Positions 16,278 to 25,898 are shown, counted from the stretch's first letter. The stretch: DNA of 64,000 nucleotides from an uncultured Lachnospiraceae bacterium (GCA_947589055.1 CANPZL010000003.1:36760-100759); one strand, 5' to 3'. Notes: generated from the letters alone by a model not told the origin. Program-made: numbers and translations.

Positions 16278-17624
16278 CTAAATATCAAAGAACTGCAGCG
16301 CTATAACAAAATAAATTAAAGTAGCGCAGGTATCTACAATCGTAGTTACCAGTGGCCCGGCCATGACAGCCGGATCCAGCCGGATTTTTTTGGCTAGGAT
16401 CGGCAGCAGGCTTCCAATCATTTTTGACAGGATAACCGTTGCGATAATGGAAATAGTAAGTACCAATGCTAAAGTCGGATTGTGATAAAAGATTAGGATC
16501 CGTAATCCGTTAACGGCAGCTAATATAGCGCTGATGATTATTGCAATCCGAATTTCCTTCCAAAGCACCCGGAACCAATCTCCGGTTTTGATTTCTCCCA
16601 GTGCCAATCCTCGAATGATCAGAGAAGAGCTTTGAGAGCTGCAATTTCCGCCTGTACCGGTCAACATAGGCATGAAGGATACCAAAATTGGAATTGCTTC
16701 AATCGTTGCTTCAAATTGTGCGATGATTGCCCCGGTAACAGCCGAAGTCAACATCAAAATCAGCAGCCAGAGGATCCGGTTTTTTACCTGACTGAATACG
16801 CCGGTTTTAAAATAAGAATCATCAATCGGCACCATAGCAGCCATTTTACTGAAATCTTCTGTGTTTTCCTCCTGGATTACGTCCATGGCGTCATCAAAGG
16901 TAATAATACCGACTAAGCGGCTTTCCCGATCCACCACAGGCAGTGCCAGAATATCGTATTTCTGGAAATGATGGGCAACAACCTCTTTATCCTCCATGGT
17001 ATCTACGGAGATTAAATTGGTTTCCATAATATCACTGATGAGTTGTTCGTCCTTTGCAATCAGTAAATCTTTAACGGAAACGATCCCGATTAGCTTTCTG
17101 GCTTCTGTTACATAACAGGTATAGATTGTTTCCTTATCCGGACCAACCCTTCGGATTCGGGAAATGGCTTCGCCGACGGTTAAATTCTTGCTCAGGTTGA
17201 CATACTCAATGGTCATAAGGGAGCCGGCGCTGTCCTCCGGATATTTTAAAATCTGATTGATCGTGTTCCGGGATTGGGCGTCACAGTTGCGCAGGATACG
17301 ACTCACAACATTTGCAGGCATTTCTTCAATCATATCAACAGTGTCATCAATAAAGGATTGATCCAACACCTCACGAAGCTCTTTATCGGAAAAGCCATTG
17401 ATCAAATCCTCCTGCATATCGCTTTCCATATAGGAAAACGTATCTGCTGCAAGCTCTTTTGGTAACAGACGATAGAGTAACAGAACGTCTTTTTCTTCAA
17501 AATCCTTGAATAACAGAGCAAGATCGGCAGGATTTTCATTTGTCATGATTTCTCGCAGCCGATTAAAATTTTTCTGGCCTAAATATTCGGAAACCTGTTG
17601 ATATAGAATCGTTTCTTCATCCAT
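16278..17624 (-). CDS. mgtE: Magnesium transporter MgtE
   Basis: MgtE is a Mg2+-gated Mg2+ channel of the inner membrane. The 448-aa protein has the cytoplasmic N domain (about 1-125, superhelical, FKDFEEKDVLLLYRLLP), two CBS domains (about 130-250; IVSVKDLL, GIITFDDAMDVI) and a five-helix membrane domain (about 280-448) with PMLTGTGGNCSSQSSSL near the pore and the C-terminal RLDPAVMAGPLVTTIVD. The start at 17624 has AAAGGAGGA just before it on the minus strand; an upstream in-frame ATG is possible. No M-box riboswitch fits in the short leader. Confidence 0.95.
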   Translation of the reverse strand: MDEETILYQQVSEYLGQKNFNRLREIMTNENPADLALLFKDFEEKDVLLLYRLLPKELAADTFSYMESDMQEDLINGFSDKELREVLDQSFIDDTVDMIEEMPANVVSRILRNCDAQSRNTINQILKYPEDSAGSLMTIEYVNLSKNLTVGEAISRIRRVGPDKETIYTCYVTEARKLIGIVSVKDLLIAKDEQLISDIMETNLISVDTMEDKEVVAHHFQKYDILALPVVDRESRLVGIITFDDAMDVIQEENTEDFSKMAAMVPIDDSYFKTGVFSQVKNRILWLLILMLTSAVTGAIIAQFEATIEAIPILVSFMPMLTGTGGNCSSQSSSLIIRGLALGEIKTGDWFRVLWKEIRIAIIISAILAAVNGLRILIFYHNPTLALVLTISIIATVILSKMIGSLLPILAKKIRLDPAVMAGPLVTTIVDTCATLIYFVIALQFFDI

Positions 17625-17655
17625 GCTCTGTTCCTCCTTTGCCATTCTCTTTTTA

Positions 17656-17684
17656 AAGTTACACGCTTCCGGCAGGTTTGTCAA
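17656..17684 (-). promoter_or_regulatory. Promoter of mgtE
   Basis: On the minus strand: TTGACA (17684-17679), 17 bases, TAACTT (17661-17656). The predicted leader is only about 25 bases. Confidence 0.7.
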
Positions 17685-17731
17685 TCCGGGAAGCCGTACT
17701 TTCATATCCTTTGGTAATCAGCAGGAAAAAC

Positions 17732-17760
17732 TTGTTTTTTTGAGCCGGCCCCTGTATAGT
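17732..17760 (+). promoter_or_regulatory. Promoter of the tautomerase-pyrC genes
   Basis: TTGTTT, 17 bases, TATAGT, about 90 bases before the tautomerase start and divergent from the mgtE promoter. Confidence 0.6.
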
Positions 17761-17852
17761 AAAATTAGTACTTGTGACGGTCTGTTTTTGAAAAGCTCTT
17801 TGCTTCCTATCAAACAGACTCTTCACAAAATAAATAGAAAAGGAGAAAACGT

Positions 17853-18194
17853 ATGCCATTTATTGATTCAAAAATCACATTACCGGTAACTACGGAGAAA
17901 AAGGAGGCGATCAAATCCAGACTGGGGAAGGCAGTCGCAATCCTTCATAAGCCGGAATCCTTTCTGATGGTAGGGATGGAAGATAATTATGACCTGTATA
18001 TGGCGGGGAAAAAGCTGGAGAAAGGCGCATATGTTTCTGTTAGCCTGTTTGGCAGTGCATCTTCTGATGATTACGAAAAAATGACCGGTGAGATCTGTGC
18101 CATCTATGAGGAGGAACTGGGAATTCCGGGAGAGGCGGTATATGTTACCTACCATGGTGTAAAGGACTGGGGTTGGAACGGCAGTAATTTCTAA
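17853..18194 (+). CDS. MIF-like tautomerase family protein
   Basis: The 113-aa protein begins MPFIDSKITLPV; Pro2 is the catalytic base of the tautomerase superfamily once Met is removed. The length, the MVGMEDNYDLYMAG segment and the C-terminal YHGVKDWGWNGSNF match the macrophage migration inhibitory factor (phenylpyruvate tautomerase) group. It is cytoplasmic and its bacterial role is unknown. AAAGGAG lies 7 bases before the ATG. pyrC follows after 13 bases, so the two are probably co-transcribed, although no metabolic link is obvious. Confidence 0.88.
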   Translation: MPFIDSKITLPVTTEKKEAIKSRLGKAVAILHKPESFLMVGMEDNYDLYMAGKKLEKGAYVSVSLFGSASSDDYEKMTGEICAIYEEELGIPGEAVYVTYHGVKDWGWNGSNF

Positions 18195-18207
18195 GGGAGG
18201 AGCCGAA

Positions 18208-19491
18208 TTGAAAACGTATATTAAAAATGGGAGAGTGATCAATCCGGCGACTGGTCTGGATGCAGTCTTGGATATTGAATTGGAAGGAGAACGGATCTTG
18301 CAGCTTGGCTCCGAACTGGTTCCGGAAGCGGAAAGTCAGGTAATATCGGCGGCCGGGTGCTTTGTTATGCCGGGCTTTATAGATCTTCATGTCCACTTGC
18401 GTGATCCGGGCTTTTCCTATAAGGAAGATATTGAGACAGGTGCAAAAGCGGCAGCCAGAGGGGGTGTGACTACCGTATGTGCCATGCCAAATACAAGACC
18501 GGTAGTCGATAACTTAGAAACCTTGGATTATGTTCAGAAAAAGGCGGAAAAGTCAGCACCCATTCATGTCGAACAGGTTTCTGCCATTACGGTTGGACAG
18601 GATGGTAAGGAACTGGTAGATATGAAAGCAATGGCTGGAAAAGGAGCGATCGGTTTTTCAGAGGATGGAAAAAGCGTTATGGATGTTGTCCTGTATGCAG
18701 AAGCAATGAAAAAAGCGGCAGAATTAAATTCCGTAATTATGGCGCATTGTGAGGATAAGGCATTGGTTCAGGGCGGCGTACTCAACGAAGGGACAGCATC
18801 GAAAAGATTTGGCGTGCCGGGAATTACGAATGCGGTTGAGGATATTATTGCTGCAAGAGACATTTTTCTTGCGGGAGAGTATGGTACCCGTTTGCACTTG
18901 TGTCATTGTTCAACCGCAGGAAGTGTAGAACTGGTGCGGTTGGCAAAAAAGATGGGAATTTCCGTAACAGCAGAGGTATGTCCGCATCATTTTACACTGA
19001 CAGACGCAGATATTGACCAAGAGGACAGTAATTATAAAATGAATCCGCCTTTAAGGACGGAAGCGGATGTACAGGCGCTGATCCAAGGTCTTAGGGATGG
19101 AACGATGGACGTGATTTCTACCGATCATGCTCCGCATAGTCTGGAGGAAAAACAAAAAGATTTTCTTCATGCCCCATTTGGTATAGTGGGCTTGGAGACC
19201 AGTGCTTCTTTGACGTATACTGCATTAGTAGAGACAGGAATCCTCTCCCCCATGCAGATGGCGGAGAAGATGAGTTGGAATCCGGCAGGGGTAATCGGAA
19301 TCCGCAAGGAACGGGGCAGTATTGAACCGGGTAAGCTGGCAGATATTGTTCTTTTTAACCCGAAATTGGAATATGAGGTAAATGTAAACGAGTTTGCGTC
19401 AAAAGGGAAAAACTCGCCTTATAATGGAAAGGTGTTAAAGGGAAGGGTTGTAACGACTATTTGCAGGGGTAAAATGGTTTTCAGCTTATAG
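18208..19491 (+). CDS. pyrC: Dihydroorotase, TTG start
   Basis: Dihydroorotase forms dihydroorotate from carbamoyl aspartate. The 427-aa, class I type enzyme has the metal-binding DLHVHLRDPGF motif (residues about 57-67), GGVTTVCAMPNTRP, the conserved MAHCED, HLCHCSTAGSV, and STDHAPH with the catalytic Asp near residue 305. No ATG exists close by; TTG at 18208 has GGGAGGAG about 8 bases before it and gives the right N terminus. The rest of the pathway (pyrF, pyrK, pyrD, pyrE) lies 3 kb downstream behind unrelated genes. Confidence 0.95.
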   Translation: MKTYIKNGRVINPATGLDAVLDIELEGERILQLGSELVPEAESQVISAAGCFVMPGFIDLHVHLRDPGFSYKEDIETGAKAAARGGVTTVCAMPNTRPVVDNLETLDYVQKKAEKSAPIHVEQVSAITVGQDGKELVDMKAMAGKGAIGFSEDGKSVMDVVLYAEAMKKAAELNSVIMAHCEDKALVQGGVLNEGTASKRFGVPGITNAVEDIIAARDIFLAGEYGTRLHLCHCSTAGSVELVRLAKKMGISVTAEVCPHHFTLTDADIDQEDSNYKMNPPLRTEADVQALIQGLRDGTMDVISTDHAPHSLEEKQKDFLHAPFGIVGLETSASLTYTALVETGILSPMQMAEKMSWNPAGVIGIRKERGSIEPGKLADIVLFNPKLEYEVNVNEFASKGKNSPYNGKVLKGRVVTTICRGKMVFSL

Positions 19492-19591
19492 AAATATAAT
19501 CTTAATTATTATAGAATCTTAACGAAGAGAAAACGGTTACGGTTTCATTTAAGAACATGGAACATAATTGGTTATCGCAGGAGGAAATAAA

Positions 19592-20491
19592 ATGAGTATT
19601 TGGAAAAAGATCGGCTGGACCCTGCTTGGCTGCTGCCCAGTCATTATTGCATTTTTTTGGCAGATCGTGGCGTCGATAGTTAGCATGGGTATCTATATGA
19701 TTCAGAAAATGGTAGAGATAGGAGGAAACGGATTAACTCCGGAAGAGCTTAACCTTTTATCGCAACAGTTAAGCAGTGATTTTCTTAACGACAGCCATGC
19801 ATATAGTTTGTTAATGTTTATTGTTTATGTTGGCTACCTTGTGATTTTTAGCTTATGGTATTATTTCATGTTTCTTCGAAAGCATAAGAGTGATGATTGG
19901 AAACAGGTATTAAAACCGCATCGGGTGCTTGGAATTGTTGCCTGCGGATTTTTTCTGCAAATTTCATTGTCCATGCTGTTATCCGTGATTCTGCCAATGC
20001 TGCCGAAGCTGTATGATTCCTATATGCAGATCATGGGAATGCTAGGGGATGAAACGATCTTTATGGTGCTTTGTGTTTGTTTATTGGCACCGATCGGCGA
20101 GGAATTGATCTTTCGGGGACTTACCCTGCGGATCATGCGGAAAGTATTTCCGTGGCAGGTGGCTGTTTTGATACAGGGGATATTGTTTGGCGTTTATCAT
20201 TTGAATCTGGTTCAGGGAGTTTATGCAACCTTGATGGGATTGATTCTGGGATACATTGCATATCGTTATGGTTCCGTTCTGCCGGGAATTTTGCTGCATA
20301 TTTCGATCAATTCCTTAAGTTATGTGACGGAATATCTGTTTCCAAGCTCTTTGGAAGGACACACCGGGATTATGCTTGGGATCGGTATTGTAACCTTAGT
20401 AGTTGCTATTGGCTTTCTGACCTTAATTACGAAACAGGTGGCGCCTAAAACGCAGCAGATAGTAGAAAACGAAAATATTCAAGCCAATTAA
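19592..20491 (+). CDS. CPBP-family intramembrane metalloprotease
   Basis: The 299-aa protein has about eight hydrophobic segments. The CPBP (Rce1-like, Abi) motifs are present: GEELIFRG (residues about 168-175), FGVYHLNLVQG (about 199-209) and HISINSLSY (about 236-244), which supply the Glu and His residues of the active site. Such proteases cut membrane peptides or process peptide signals and bacteriocins; the target here is unknown. AGGAGG at 19579-19584 fixes the start. Its last 47 bases overlap the end of the convergent M19 dipeptidase gene. Confidence 0.88.
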   Translation: MSIWKKIGWTLLGCCPVIIAFFWQIVASIVSMGIYMIQKMVEIGGNGLTPEELNLLSQQLSSDFLNDSHAYSLLMFIVYVGYLVIFSLWYYFMFLRKHKSDDWKQVLKPHRVLGIVACGFFLQISLSMLLSVILPMLPKLYDSYMQIMGMLGDETIFMVLCVCLLAPIGEELIFRGLTLRIMRKVFPWQVAVLIQGILFGVYHLNLVQGVYATLMGLILGYIAYRYGSVLPGILLHISINSLSYVTEYLFPSSLEGHTGIMLGIGIVTLVVAIGFLTLITKQVAPKTQQIVENENIQAN

Positions 20492-21590
20492 GACCGATAA
20501 TGCGAAGCACTGTCTGCTCGGATACGCCTTGCTCCAGTAAATAGGCGGTAAGCAGAAGTGCTTCCCTGTGGTTATTCAGACAGTCTTCTTTATATAGCAC
20601 TGCTTCCGGGTGCTTTCCTCTTTCATAAGAATCACATAAATCGAACCCATATCCTATATGGGTTTCTCCAATTTGACGAAGCATATCGTTTATATGTTCA
20701 TACATTCGATTCAGATATTCATTTGCATCTTCAGCACCTACAAGATATTTGCAGGCGTTCAGCCCCATGATTCCTCCCTGCCCGGCTAAGGCTTTCATTT
20801 GGCGTTTTGTCAGATTACGGTAATTTGGAAAAACAGAATAGGAGTTGGAATGTGTAGCAACATAAGGAATAGGCGGTTTTTTGGCTGTATACCAGGCATT
20901 GATCTGTTCCCAGCCTTCATTGTTTAAATGACTGATGTCTAAAAACATAGAAAGCTTTTGCAAGAGTTCCACCACCTGCCAGCCCAGTGAGGTAATAGGA
21001 CCGGGAATATCTACTTTTTCAGTTGCCGTACAGCAGCCGGTCGCCAGCAGATTTTTACGACTCCAGGTAAGACTGGCGCCCCGGACCCCTAATTGATACA
21101 GGTGATATAATTTGGATACATCATCTCCAATACAGTCTAAACCTTCCATGTAAAGTAAAATTCCGATTTTTTGTTTTGCCATCACTGCTTCCCACTCATG
21201 GCAGCCGGTAACCAGACATACCTCTGGCAAAGATTCTATTTCATTTTTTAATGCCTGAATCTGTGCCAAAGCGTCGGCATACCCGTTGTCCCAGCAAAGT
21301 GCCTGCTTTGTCAGATAGTCATTCCAATTCGGTTTAGAAACCGCTGGTTTGCCGGTATCAGTAAAAGCATCTGATGGAAAAAAACGAGTGCTTTCTACAT
21401 AAACGGAAGAGACGATCAAATGAAAACCGGCTTGCTTCCAATCAGGGAGATAGAGACGTTTGATTACGTTTGTTTCACCGTTTTGATGGCGGATCAGTAA
21501 TTCGCCGGCTAGATCGTTGTGAGCATCTACGACTGGGATTTGTTCATGGAGCCGGCAGGCCCATGCATAATAGTCCGATGAGGCATTCAT
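20445..21590 (-). CDS. Membrane-dipeptidase-type peptidase (family M19)
   Basis: The 381-aa protein is of the renal dipeptidase family, zinc enzymes that cut dipeptides including some with D-residues. Seen: the first zinc motif VVDAHNDLAG, LLYMEGLDCIG with the bridging Glu, RGASLTWSRKN, LDISHLN with His, YVATHSNSYSV and GYGFDLCDSYE. There is no signal peptide, so it is probably cytoplasmic. AAGGAGG precedes the ATG on the minus strand. It is transcribed against its neighbours and its 3' end overlaps the CPBP gene. Confidence 0.9.
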   Translation of the reverse strand: MNASSDYYAWACRLHEQIPVVDAHNDLAGELLIRHQNGETNVIKRLYLPDWKQAGFHLIVSSVYVESTRFFPSDAFTDTGKPAVSKPNWNDYLTKQALCWDNGYADALAQIQALKNEIESLPEVCLVTGCHEWEAVMAKQKIGILLYMEGLDCIGDDVSKLYHLYQLGVRGASLTWSRKNLLATGCCTATEKVDIPGPITSLGWQVVELLQKLSMFLDISHLNNEGWEQINAWYTAKKPPIPYVATHSNSYSVFPNYRNLTKRQMKALAGQGGIMGLNACKYLVGAEDANEYLNRMYEHINDMLRQIGETHIGYGFDLCDSYERGKHPEAVLYKEDCLNNHREALLLTAYLLEQGVSEQTVLRIIGLNWLEYFRFLLSAAF

Positions 21591-21754
21591 ACATTATCCT
21601 CCTTATTATTGTATCTATAGTTTATAAAATAAGGATTGGAAATATGCTTTTATGGATTGTATAGTATGATTTCATGGAAAAGAGGAATACATGTCTGGTT
21701 TTAAACATAGGAATAGAAAAGCAGAAATAAGCGGGGGATTGAAAGAAACATCAA

Positions 21755-22459
21755 ATGGAACGGGAAATCATCATCGCAGGCAAACCGGATCAAATTGAAA
21801 ACTATGTTATAGCATTCCAAGAGATTGGAATAAGGGCAAAAAGTAATTTTCAGTGTACATGGGAAAAGGCACTTACCTATCCCGGACTGGTGCTGCCCGG
21901 AGGCGGGGATATAGCACCTCACCTTTTTGGTCAGCCGAATCTCGGTTCCGTGAATATAGACGAGGATTTAGACCGGCTTCAGATGAAGCTGGCAGAGGAG
22001 TACATCCGACAGAAAAAGCCGGTGCTAGGGATATGTAAAGGAATGCAGGTGATCAATGTATGCTTTGGCGGTACAATCTTACAGCAGCTTCCTACTGCAT
22101 ATGCCCATGCGTATCGGAATGGAGATCAGTACCATATGACGATTGCGAGGCAGGATTCTTTTTTGTATCCGCTGTACGGGTATCGCTTTTCGGTCAACAG
22201 TGCCCATCATCAGGGAATCGATCGATTGGGACGTGGATTAGAGGCCATTCAATTTGCGCAGGATAATGTGATTGAAGGGATAATGCACAAGGAATTGCCG
22301 ATTATTGGCGTGCAATGGCATCCGGAGCGTATGAAGGAAACGGATGAAAGAGCAGAACCGGGGAACCGTCTGCTGGAATTCTGGATTCAACTCCTTCCAA
22401 AAAACCGCTCCGTATGCTATACTGATACCAGTGAAAATCGTAAGAAGACGGAAGGGTAG
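21755..22459 (+). CDS. Class I glutamine-amidotransferase-like hydrolase (peptidase C26 / PuuD type)
   Basis: The 234-aa protein has the triad of the gamma-glutamyl hydrolase group: Cys94 in LGICKGMQ, His189 and Glu191 in VQWHPE; LVLPGGGDIAP precedes the nucleophile. Members cleave gamma-glutamyl bonds, for example in gamma-glutamyl-GABA. The ATG is preceded only by a distant GGGGGA, so the start is less certain. It ends 12 bases before pyrF and provides pyrF's ribosome binding site, which suggests co-transcription. It is too short and of the wrong type to be carbamoyl phosphate synthase small subunit. Confidence 0.85.
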   Translation: MEREIIIAGKPDQIENYVIAFQEIGIRAKSNFQCTWEKALTYPGLVLPGGGDIAPHLFGQPNLGSVNIDEDLDRLQMKLAEEYIRQKKPVLGICKGMQVINVCFGGTILQQLPTAYAHAYRNGDQYHMTIARQDSFLYPLYGYRFSVNSAHHQGIDRLGRGLEAIQFAQDNVIEGIMHKELPIIGVQWHPERMKETDERAEPGNRLLEFWIQLLPKNRSVCYTDTSENRKKTEG

Positions 22460-22471
22460 GAGGAAATCCAT

Positions 22472-23395
22472 ATGATAAGCAAATTGATAGACAAAATCGA
22501 ACGCTTGCAGGCACCGGTGGTAGTTGGACTAGATCCGATGCTGTCTTATGTACCGGAATATTTGCAAAAGCAGGCATATGAAATACATGGTGAAACCTTA
22601 AAAGGAGCAGCAGAGGCTGTCTGGCAGTTTAATAAAGCGATCATTGATGCTGTCTATGATCTGATTCCGGCAGTAAAACCACAGATTGCGATGTATGAGC
22701 AGTTCGGTATAGAGGGGCTTCGGGTTTTTCAGCAGACGGTTGATTATTGTAAGGAAAAGGGACTGCTTGTGATCGGGGATGTAAAGCGTGGCGATATTGG
22801 CTCTACCTCTGAAGCGTATGCGATAGGACATCTTGGCAGGGTTCAGGTGGGTAGTCAAAGTTATGCCGGTTTTGATGAGGATTTTGCGACCGTGAATCCA
22901 TATTTTGGTGTTGACGGTATCGCTCCTTTTCTGAAGGTGTGTAAAGAATGGGATAAAGGAATCTTTATTTTGGTAAAAACTTCAAATCCGTCTTCCGGGG
23001 AGTTTCAGGATCAGCTGGTAGATGGGACACCTCTATATGAGCTTGTAGGTAAAAAGGTTGCAGAATGGGGAGAAACCTGTATGGATGGTGCATACAGTAA
23101 TGTTGGCTGTGTCATTGGGGCAACGTATCCGGAAATGGGAAAAGCTTTGCGAAAGCAGATGCCGAAGACCTATATTCTGGTGCCGGGTTATGGAGCGCAG
23201 GGAGGAACAGCAGAGGATCTGGTACATTATTTTAATCCGGACGGATTGGGAGCGATTATCAATTCTTCCAGAGGAATTATTGCGGCATATAAGCAGGAAG
23301 CATATCAAAGCTATGGGGAAAAACACTTTGCAGACGCTTCTCGAAAAGCGGTTTTGGATATGCTTGCAGATATTCGAAAGGCATTAGGAAAATAG
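22472..23395 (+). CDS. pyrF: Orotidine 5'-phosphate decarboxylase (PyrF type 2)
   Basis: PyrF converts OMP to UMP. At 307 aa it is the longer type 2 form. VVGLDPMLSYVP lies at the start, the catalytic cluster GDVKRGDIGSTSEAYA starts near residue 102 (Asp103, Lys105, Asp108), and the phosphate-binding VPGYGAQGG and NSSRGIIAAY are near the C terminus. AGGAGG lies before the ATG. First of pyrF-pyrK-pyrD. Confidence 0.96.
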   Translation: MISKLIDKIERLQAPVVVGLDPMLSYVPEYLQKQAYEIHGETLKGAAEAVWQFNKAIIDAVYDLIPAVKPQIAMYEQFGIEGLRVFQQTVDYCKEKGLLVIGDVKRGDIGSTSEAYAIGHLGRVQVGSQSYAGFDEDFATVNPYFGVDGIAPFLKVCKEWDKGIFILVKTSNPSSGEFQDQLVDGTPLYELVGKKVAEWGETCMDGAYSNVGCVIGATYPEMGKALRKQMPKTYILVPGYGAQGGTAEDLVHYFNPDGLGAIINSSRGIIAAYKQEAYQSYGEKHFADASRKAVLDMLADIRKALGK

Positions 23396-23443
23396 GAACT
23401 GTATCCAGATGGATACCGATTGGCGCAAGTGAAGGAGATACAA

Positions 23444-24211
23444 ATGGGAATCAGTTATGTACAGGCAATGGTGGTACGGCAGGAAGCCATAGCAACAGAT
23501 ATTTTCAGTATGGAGTTACAGGCACCGGAGCTGGCACAAGATGCAAAGGCGGGACAATTCATAAATCTGTATAGTAAAGACGGGTCACGTTTGCTGCCCC
23601 GTCCGATTAGCTTGTGCCAAATTGACCGAAATACCGGTCGGCTGCGGCTGGTATACCGGGTGGTTGGAAAAGGAACTTTTGAATTCTCCGGTTATCAGTC
23701 CGGCGATCGAATTCAGGTGGCAGGGCCATTGGGAAATGGATTTACTCCATTACCGGGAAAGGCAGTTGTTATTGGCGGTGGTATCGGAATACCACCCATG
23801 CTGCAATTAGTACGGGAGCTTCCCGGTGAGGTACAAGTGGTACTGGGGTATCGGAATGAGGTGTTTCTGGAAGAAGATTTTTCTTCCCTTGCGAAGGTCT
23901 ATTATGCAAGTGAGGACGGTAAGCATGGTGTAAAAGGAACGGTTATGGATGCCATTCGGGAATACGGAATTCAGGGCGATGTTATCTATGCCTGCGGACC
24001 CATGCCTATGCTTCGGGCAATCCAAGCCTATGCTTTGGAACGGAAGATAAAGGCACAGCTTTCTTTAGAGGAACGAATGGCCTGCGGCGTAGGCGCTTGT
24101 CTTGCCTGCGTATGCCGGTCAAAGGAACGGGATGCCCATACAAATGTAAACAATAAACGGATCTGCAAAGATGGACCTGTTTTTTATGCAGAGGAGGTTG
24201 ATCTAACATGA
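23444..24211 (+). CDS. pyrK: Dihydroorotate dehydrogenase B, electron-transfer subunit
   Basis: PyrK is the FAD and [2Fe-2S] subunit that passes electrons from PyrDB to NAD+. The 255-aa protein has the FAD site LLPRPISLC, the NAD-binding VVIGGGIGIPPML, and an iron-sulfur cluster site with Cys214, Cys219, Cys222 and a later Cys in RICKDGPVF. ATG 23444 has GAAGGAGA before it, so the TTG at 23420 is not needed. Its stop overlaps the start of pyrD (ATGA). Confidence 0.95.
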   Translation: MGISYVQAMVVRQEAIATDIFSMELQAPELAQDAKAGQFINLYSKDGSRLLPRPISLCQIDRNTGRLRLVYRVVGKGTFEFSGYQSGDRIQVAGPLGNGFTPLPGKAVVIGGGIGIPPMLQLVRELPGEVQVVLGYRNEVFLEEDFSSLAKVYYASEDGKHGVKGTVMDAIREYGIQGDVIYACGPMPMLRAIQAYALERKIKAQLSLEERMACGVGACLACVCRSKERDAHTNVNNKRICKDGPVFYAEEVDLT

Positions 24212-25107
24212 ATATGTCAGTCAGGATTGCCGGTGTCACATGGAAAAATCCAGTTACTGTAGCCTCTGGTACCTTTGGCTCCGGAGAAGAATATAGTGGG
24301 CTTTTAGACTTGGATCAGCTGGGAGCGGTAACTACAAAAGGAGTTGCAAATATTCCATGGGCGGGAAATCCCACACCTCGAATTGCAGAAACCTATGGAG
24401 GAATGATGAACGCCATAGGGCTTCAGAATTCGGGAATTGATGTGTTTGTGAAACGGGATATTCCCTTTTTGAAGCAATATGACACAAAAATCGTTGTTAA
24501 CGTCTGTGGAAAAACAGTATCCGATTATGTTGAAGTAGTGGAGCGTCTGGGTGAGGAGCCTGTAGATATGCTGGAAATCAATGTATCCTGCCCTAACGTA
24601 AAGGAAGGAGGGATTGCTTTCGGGCAGGATCCGAAGGCATTGTCTCAGATTACAAAAGAAGTAAAGCGGGTGGCGAAGCAACCGATCATCATGAAACTAA
24701 GTCCGAATGTTACAGATATAACGCAGATGGCAAAAGCGGCGGAAGAAGCAGGAGCAGACGCTTTGTCACTGATCAATACCCTTACCGGCATGAAGATAGA
24801 CGTTCATAAGAGGATATTTGCTGTGGCAAATAAGACCGGAGGCTTATCCGGTCCGGCAATAAAGCCGATAGCAGTCCGTATGGTGTATCAGGCGGCAAAA
24901 GCAGTGAAAATTCCTATTATTGGTATGGGAGGAATCATGACAGGGGAAGATGCTGTTGAATTTATCATGGCAGGCGCCACAGCGGTGGCGGTCGGAACAG
25001 CGACCTTCCATGACCCTATGGCGGCAGTCCGGATTGTAAACGAGATAAAAGCGTATATGGAGCAGTATGGAATACAGGATATTTCTGAATTAAAAGGTTG
25101 CGTATAA
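24208..25107 (+). CDS. pyrD: Dihydroorotate dehydrogenase B, catalytic subunit
   Basis: The 299-aa class 1B enzyme binds FMN and oxidises dihydroorotate. Seen: VASGTFGSGEEY, NAIGLQNSGID, the active-site loop INVSCPNVKEGG with the catalytic Cys, IMKLSPNV, and the FMN phosphate site GMGGIMTGEDA / AVAVGTATFHDP. It overlaps pyrK by 4 bases, as expected for partners in one heterotetramer. Confidence 0.97.
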   Translation: MNMSVRIAGVTWKNPVTVASGTFGSGEEYSGLLDLDQLGAVTTKGVANIPWAGNPTPRIAETYGGMMNAIGLQNSGIDVFVKRDIPFLKQYDTKIVVNVCGKTVSDYVEVVERLGEEPVDMLEINVSCPNVKEGGIAFGQDPKALSQITKEVKRVAKQPIIMKLSPNVTDITQMAKAAEEAGADALSLINTLTGMKIDVHKRIFAVANKTGGLSGPAIKPIAVRMVYQAAKAVKIPIIGMGGIMTGEDAVEFIMAGATAVAVGTATFHDPMAAVRIVNEIKAYMEQYGIQDISELKGCV

Positions 25108-25138
25108 GAAAAGCGAGAAATTTATCCTTTGATTTTGG

Positions 25139-25167
25139 TTGAAAGACAACATATGAAATGCTATACT
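25139..25167 (+). promoter_or_regulatory. Possible promoter of pyrE
   Basis: TTGAAA, 17 bases, TATACT, 45 bases before the pyrE start. It would allow pyrE to be read separately from pyrF-K-D. Confidence 0.65.
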
Positions 25168-25211
25168 GAATGGCAGGATAGAAAAGCTGCATAAGTAAGG
25201 AGGTTCGACGG

Positions 25212-25886
25212 GTGGAGAAGTATAAAGAGGCTTTTATTGAATTTATGATCGATTGCAATGTATTAAAATTCGGAGATTTTGTAACGAAAAGCGGCAGAAA
25301 CACTCCTTTTTTTGTAAATACAGGCTTTTACAGGACAGGTTCCCAGCTTCGGCGGCTGGGGGCTTATTATGCAGAAGCGATTCACGATGCATATGGGCTT
25401 GACTTTGATATTTTGTTCGGTCCGGCCTATAAAGGAATCCCGTTAAGTGTTGCAGCTGCAATGTCCATTGATGAAAAATATGGGAAAGAAATCAAATACT
25501 GTTCCAATCGGAAGGAAAGGAAGGATCATGGCGACACTGGAATCCTCCTTGGCAGTCCAATCCAAGACGGAGATAAGCTTGTGATAATTGAGGATGTTAC
25601 CACTGCTGGCACATCAATACAGGAAACTCTGCCGATCATCCAGGCACAGGGAAAGGTAGAGATAATCGGAATGGTCGTGTCAGTTGATCGAATGGAACGT
25701 GGACAGGGAACAAAAAGTGCTTTAAAGGAAATCGAAGAAACGTATGGTATAAAGACAACTGCGATCGTTACAATGGCAGAGGTGGTAGAACATCTGTATA
25801 ATCGTCCATATCAGGGGAAAATTATCATTGATGACGCCTTAAAGGCAGAAATCGACCGCTATTATGAGCAATACGGTGTAAAATAG
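25212..25886 (+). CDS. pyrE: Orotate phosphoribosyltransferase, GTG start
   Basis: PyrE joins orotate to PRPP to give OMP. The 224-aa protein has FGPAYKGIPLSVA, the flexible loop with RKERKDHG and the PRPP-binding signature VIIEDVTTAGTS (residues about 121-132). AAGGAGG at 25197-25203 lies 8 bases before GTG 25212. It follows pyrD after 104 bases. Confidence 0.96.
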   Translation: MEKYKEAFIEFMIDCNVLKFGDFVTKSGRNTPFFVNTGFYRTGSQLRRLGAYYAEAIHDAYGLDFDILFGPAYKGIPLSVAAAMSIDEKYGKEIKYCSNRKERKDHGDTGILLGSPIQDGDKLVIIEDVTTAGTSIQETLPIIQAQGKVEIIGMVVSVDRMERGQGTKSALKEIEETYGIKTTAIVTMAEVVEHLYNRPYQGKIIIDDALKAEIDRYYEQYGVK

Positions 25887-25898
25887 GAGGGTACGAAT

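Noticed and set aside
17625..17852. M-box magnesium riboswitch before mgtE
   Set aside because: The promoter leaves only about 25 bases of leader, too short for an M-box.
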